Source of the DNA: an uncultured Isosphaeraceae bacterium
GTDB lineage: Bacteria > Planctomycetota > Planctomycetia > Isosphaerales > Isosphaeraceae
DNA: 64,000 nt
NCBI GenBank assembly: GCA_945957605.1
Contig: CAMFLR010000007.1
Location: 310,001-374,000, forward strand
Direction of reading: 5' to 3'
Shown here: positions 61,669 to 64,000 of the stretch, piece by piece
Numbering within the stretch: position 1 is the first letter of the stretch
How the letters are laid out: every line of letters starts with the position of its first letter
Notes under the pieces: model-generated
The model's input: only the letters and a program-made list of their open reading frames with translations
What the model was told of the DNA's origin: nothing
Database searches by the model: none
Position numbers and translations under genes: made by a program

Positions 61669-64000
61669 TTACTTTCCGCTCTCCGACTGAACGTGGCCTT
61701 GCTCGATTTTTCTCGCCAGAAGCGTCTCGGCGGCCGCGTCTTTTGTCCGACCAAGCCCGTTGAGAATGCTTGCTCGAATCCGATGACACTCCGCCAGGGT
61801 TTTCAGGCTGAAATTGTTCGTGGCGTCCTTCTTCAGAACAGAGTTCAAAATCGACATCGCCCGTTCCGTTCGATCGAGCGCCAAAGTGTGTTGTCCGACA
61901 GTAGAAAGCGGCTCGGCCGATCGCGCGAGCACGGTCGCCAGTTCGTTTTGGTATCTGGGATTCTGATCCCATTGTCGTGCGAGAGGTTCGAAGAAGGATA
62001 GGGCGCGATCGAACATTCGAACTGCTGACTCTGCGTCGTGCATCTTCAGATAGATTTCCGCTAGGCCCTCGGTCGACTTGCCGATGCCGTGGCGATAGGA
62101 AGGATTTCGAGGATCGCTCTCGGCGAGTGGCTCTAAGATGCTAATCGCACGCTTATGGAGCCGAAGACCTTCTTCGCAATTTCCGGTCGCCGTTTCCAGC
62201 ATGCTGAGATTACGGTGTGCCTCTGCCATGCGACTAAGCCCGCGTGGGGAATCGGGCTGCATGGCGACGATTTCGTCGAGGACATCGTGCGAATGGCGAC
62301 ATAAATCCAGCGCAGCCCTTAGGTTTTTCGCGTTTTGCTCGAGGCGCGACGTGAGGTTGAGCACTGTAACGAGAAAGTGCCGCGAGACGATGTCTGTCGG
62401 GTCCTCCGCTCGGAGTTGTTCGCAGAGTACGCCGGCCTGCGCCAACTCTTGCTTCACCGTTTCCGGATGCGCTCCTCCAAAGCCGCGTACCGTTGCGATG
62501 CGGACGAGGCAGTCGGCCAGGCTGCGACGAAAATCTGGCTGACGAGGTTGTGCTGCGGCGAGTTTGGTAAAGAGGTCGCGTGCGTTCCCGTAATAAGCAA
62601 TCGCTTCCTCTCGCGAGCCAAGTTGAGCGAGCAAAGACCCTGCTCGCAAGAAACTAGTTGCAAGTTCAGCCTGTAAATCCGGGCTATCGCCTCGTTCGCG
62701 GAGAAAGTCACGATGATAGTCAAGGGCAGCACGCAGCAGTTTTTCGCGGAGCATGATCAGTGAGGGTTCGTTGAGCAGCGTCTCCTCGCTGACGAGTGTG
62801 AAGTAGTCATCAACAGCTTTACGAGCGGCCTGAAAATTCCGCTCGGCGTCGACGTTCGCTTGACGAACGCGTACCGCCTGACGTTCAAGTCTGATGGCGA
62901 GAATCGACGAAATTGAACCGATAGCGGCGAGCAACACGAATACCGCGGCCACCAGCGCCGCCGGCAAGGGATTTCGCCGAGCCCAGCGGGTAGCGCGTTC
63001 GAGCAACCGCACACGCCGAGCACCAACAGGGCGATCTTCGAGGAAACAACTCAGGTCTCCCGCCAAGGCATCGGCAGTTTGATAACGATCTTCGGGCGCT
63101 TTCTCAATCGATTTCTGGATAACGGTCTCGAGATCGCGCGGAATCGACGCGTCAATCTGTCGTAGTGGCGTCGGCTCTACTTCCGCAACGTGCTTCAGAA
63201 GCTGCTGGCGGTCCGAAGCAGAGAAAGCCGGGCGCCGTGCCAGCATTTCGTAAAGCGTAATACCAAGTGAGTATATGTCGGATCGTGGGTCGCATTTGCC
63301 CGAGAATCGTTCGGGCGCCATGTAACGTACGGTTCCCACAACGTCGCCAGTTTCGGTCAGATCTTCATTGTCTACTGCCTTGGCAAGGCCGAAGTCCGCC
63401 ACCCACACATTGGCGCGCAGATCGAGCAAAAGATTGGAAGGCTTGACATCTCGATGCAAGATGCCTTGCTCGTGTGCGTAAGCCAGCGCCTCCGCAACCT
63501 GCACGCCAATCTCTGCAATATTGCGGGCGTAGAGACGATTCGAATCGCTTGAGCCCAGGAGCTTTGAAGATTGGCTGAACGAACTCGAAGTCTCGCAGGA
63601 ATTTACTCGCCGAGTTGCCCCGATCGCTGGGATGTCCTCTGCAAACGCTGAATCTGTGACTTCATCAACCAATTCGTTTACGCGTCGGTGGTGTGAGCGT
63701 TCCTGAAAAAGCGAACGTGCGATTTCGGTTCGTGCGACTTCTGATCGATCGGTGGAGAATTCGTGGCGCGTCGAGTCAAAAGCGTCTGTAAAACTGGGCC
63801 GTCGAAGTTCGTCGAAAACCTGATCGAGGCCGAGGCCCGAGATGAATTGCATTACGTAATAGTGCAATCCATTGTCTTCGCCCACTCCGAACACTGGCAC
63901 AATGTTCGTGTGGTGCAACCGCGCCGCTGCACGGGCTTCATGATGAAACCGCGCAAGTTGCTGGGGAACGAAGTGCGAGACAGACGCGAGAACCTTGAGT
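61669..64000 (-). CDS. Ser/Thr protein kinase with C-terminal TPR domain (5' partial)
   Basis: The frame remains open to base 64000, so the N-terminus is missing; the first visible sequence (LKVLASVSHFVPQQLARFHHEARAAARLHH) is kinase strand 3 to helix C. Catalytic motifs HRDVKPSNLLLD and DFGLAKAVD are intact. Between the hinge (YYVMQFISG) and helix E is an insert of about 110 hydrophilic, Ser/Arg/Glu-rich residues. A membrane helix (PLPAALVAAVFVLLAAIGSI) follows, then TPR-like repeats to the end. It lies on the same strand as the ECF sigma gene but 234 bases upstream of it, so co-transcription is possible. Confidence 0.92.
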   Translation of the reverse strand, partial: LKVLASVSHFVPQQLARFHHEARAAARLHHTNIVPVFGVGEDNGLHYYVMQFISGLGLDQVFDELRRPSFTDAFDSTRHEFSTDRSEVARTEIARSLFQERSHHRRVNELVDEVTDSAFAEDIPAIGATRRVNSCETSSSFSQSSKLLGSSDSNRLYARNIAEIGVQVAEALAYAHEQGILHRDVKPSNLLLDLRANVWVADFGLAKAVDNEDLTETGDVVGTVRYMAPERFSGKCDPRSDIYSLGITLYEMLARRPAFSASDRQQLLKHVAEVEPTPLRQIDASIPRDLETVIQKSIEKAPEDRYQTADALAGDLSCFLEDRPVGARRVRLLERATRWARRNPLPAALVAAVFVLLAAIGSISSILAIRLERQAVRVRQANVDAERNFQAARKAVDDYFTLVSEETLLNEPSLIMLREKLLRAALDYHRDFLRERGDSPDLQAELATSFLRAGSLLAQLGSREEAIAYYGNARDLFTKLAAAQPRQPDFRRSLADCLVRIATVRGFGGAHPETVKQELAQAGVLCEQLRAEDPTDIVSRHFLVTVLNLTSRLEQNAKNLRAALDLCRHSHDVLDEIVAMQPDSPRGLSRMAEAHRNLSMLETATGNCEEGLRLHKRAISILEPLAESDPRNPSYRHGIGKSTEGLAEIYLKMHDAESAVRMFDRALSFFEPLARQWDQNPRYQNELATVLARSAEPLSTVGQHTLALDRTERAMSILNSVLKKDATNNFSLKTLAECHRIRASILNGLGRTKDAAAETLLARKIEQGHVQSESGK

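Overview
The window looks like a piece of a planctomycete chromosome. Three families that are characteristic of Planctomycetes recur: paired cytochrome-c/DUF1549/DUF1553 proteins with DUF1501 partners (18.4-24.0 kb and 36.7-41.2 kb), DUF1559 pseudopilin-like proteins with an H-x9-DG tail (43.7 and 51.6 kb), and ECF sigma factors next to large TPR-bearing Ser/Thr kinases (58.3-64.0 kb). A PEP-CTERM protein, a sigma factor fused to a membrane anchor and a secreted WD40-caspase protein fit the same picture. Genes are on both strands in short operons. I see no CRISPR array, rRNA operon or replication origin.

Region 1 (1-15.4 kb, + strand) is one tightly coupled operon, cut at its 5' end by the window edge. 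It encodes two giant lipid/polyketide synthase proteins (KS-AT-ACP-KR, and pseudo-KS-AT-DH-phosphopantetheinyl transferase), a stand-alone ACP, an alpha/beta hydrolase, an SDR oxidoreductase, two paralogous SAM methyltransferases, and an FtsX/MacB-type ABC permease with its ATPase. Facing it are a TolC-like outer-membrane channel and a lipoprotein (15.4-18.1 kb). The set resembles synthases for long-chain secondary lipids (PfaA/PfaC, heterocyst-glycolipid HglE/HglC) with a dedicated exporter of the DevCA/TolC kind. That comparison is an inference.

Region 2 (18.4-29.0 kb) has a DUF1549/DUF1553 plus DUF1501 pair, a second DUF1501 protein, and a two-gene unit encoding a secreted WD40-PDZ-caspase protein and a secreted HPQ-rich protein with four C-terminal repeats.

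Region 3 (29.4-35.0 kb, minus strand) holds a MarR-regulated unit: marR, a 60-bp perfect palindrome containing a copy of the marR operator, a QueG-like iron-sulfur protein fused to an SCP2 domain, and a FabF-like ketosynthase. A translationally coupled creatininase-family amidohydrolase and MFS transporter pair follows.

Region 4 (35.1-44.7 kb) has a membrane-anchored ECF sigma factor with a beta-rich C-terminal extension, a DUF1553/DUF1501 pair with an inserted LamG-like domain, an FAD oxidoreductase overlapping an ECF41-type sigma factor, and a DUF1559 protein.

Region 5 (45.7-57.3 kb) has a protein ending in a degenerate diadenylate-cyclase-like domain, a six-PAS hybrid histidine kinase, a DUF1559/lipoprotein pair, a Tat-exported intradiol dioxygenase, miaA, tRNA-Leu(CAG), and a decayed IS5-family transposase.

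Region 6 (57.4-64.0 kb) has a PEP-CTERM protein and two Ser/Thr kinase-TPR genes flanking an ECF sigma factor. The last kinase is cut by the window edge. Intergenic stretches over 300 bp are described individually; most hold nothing I can name.
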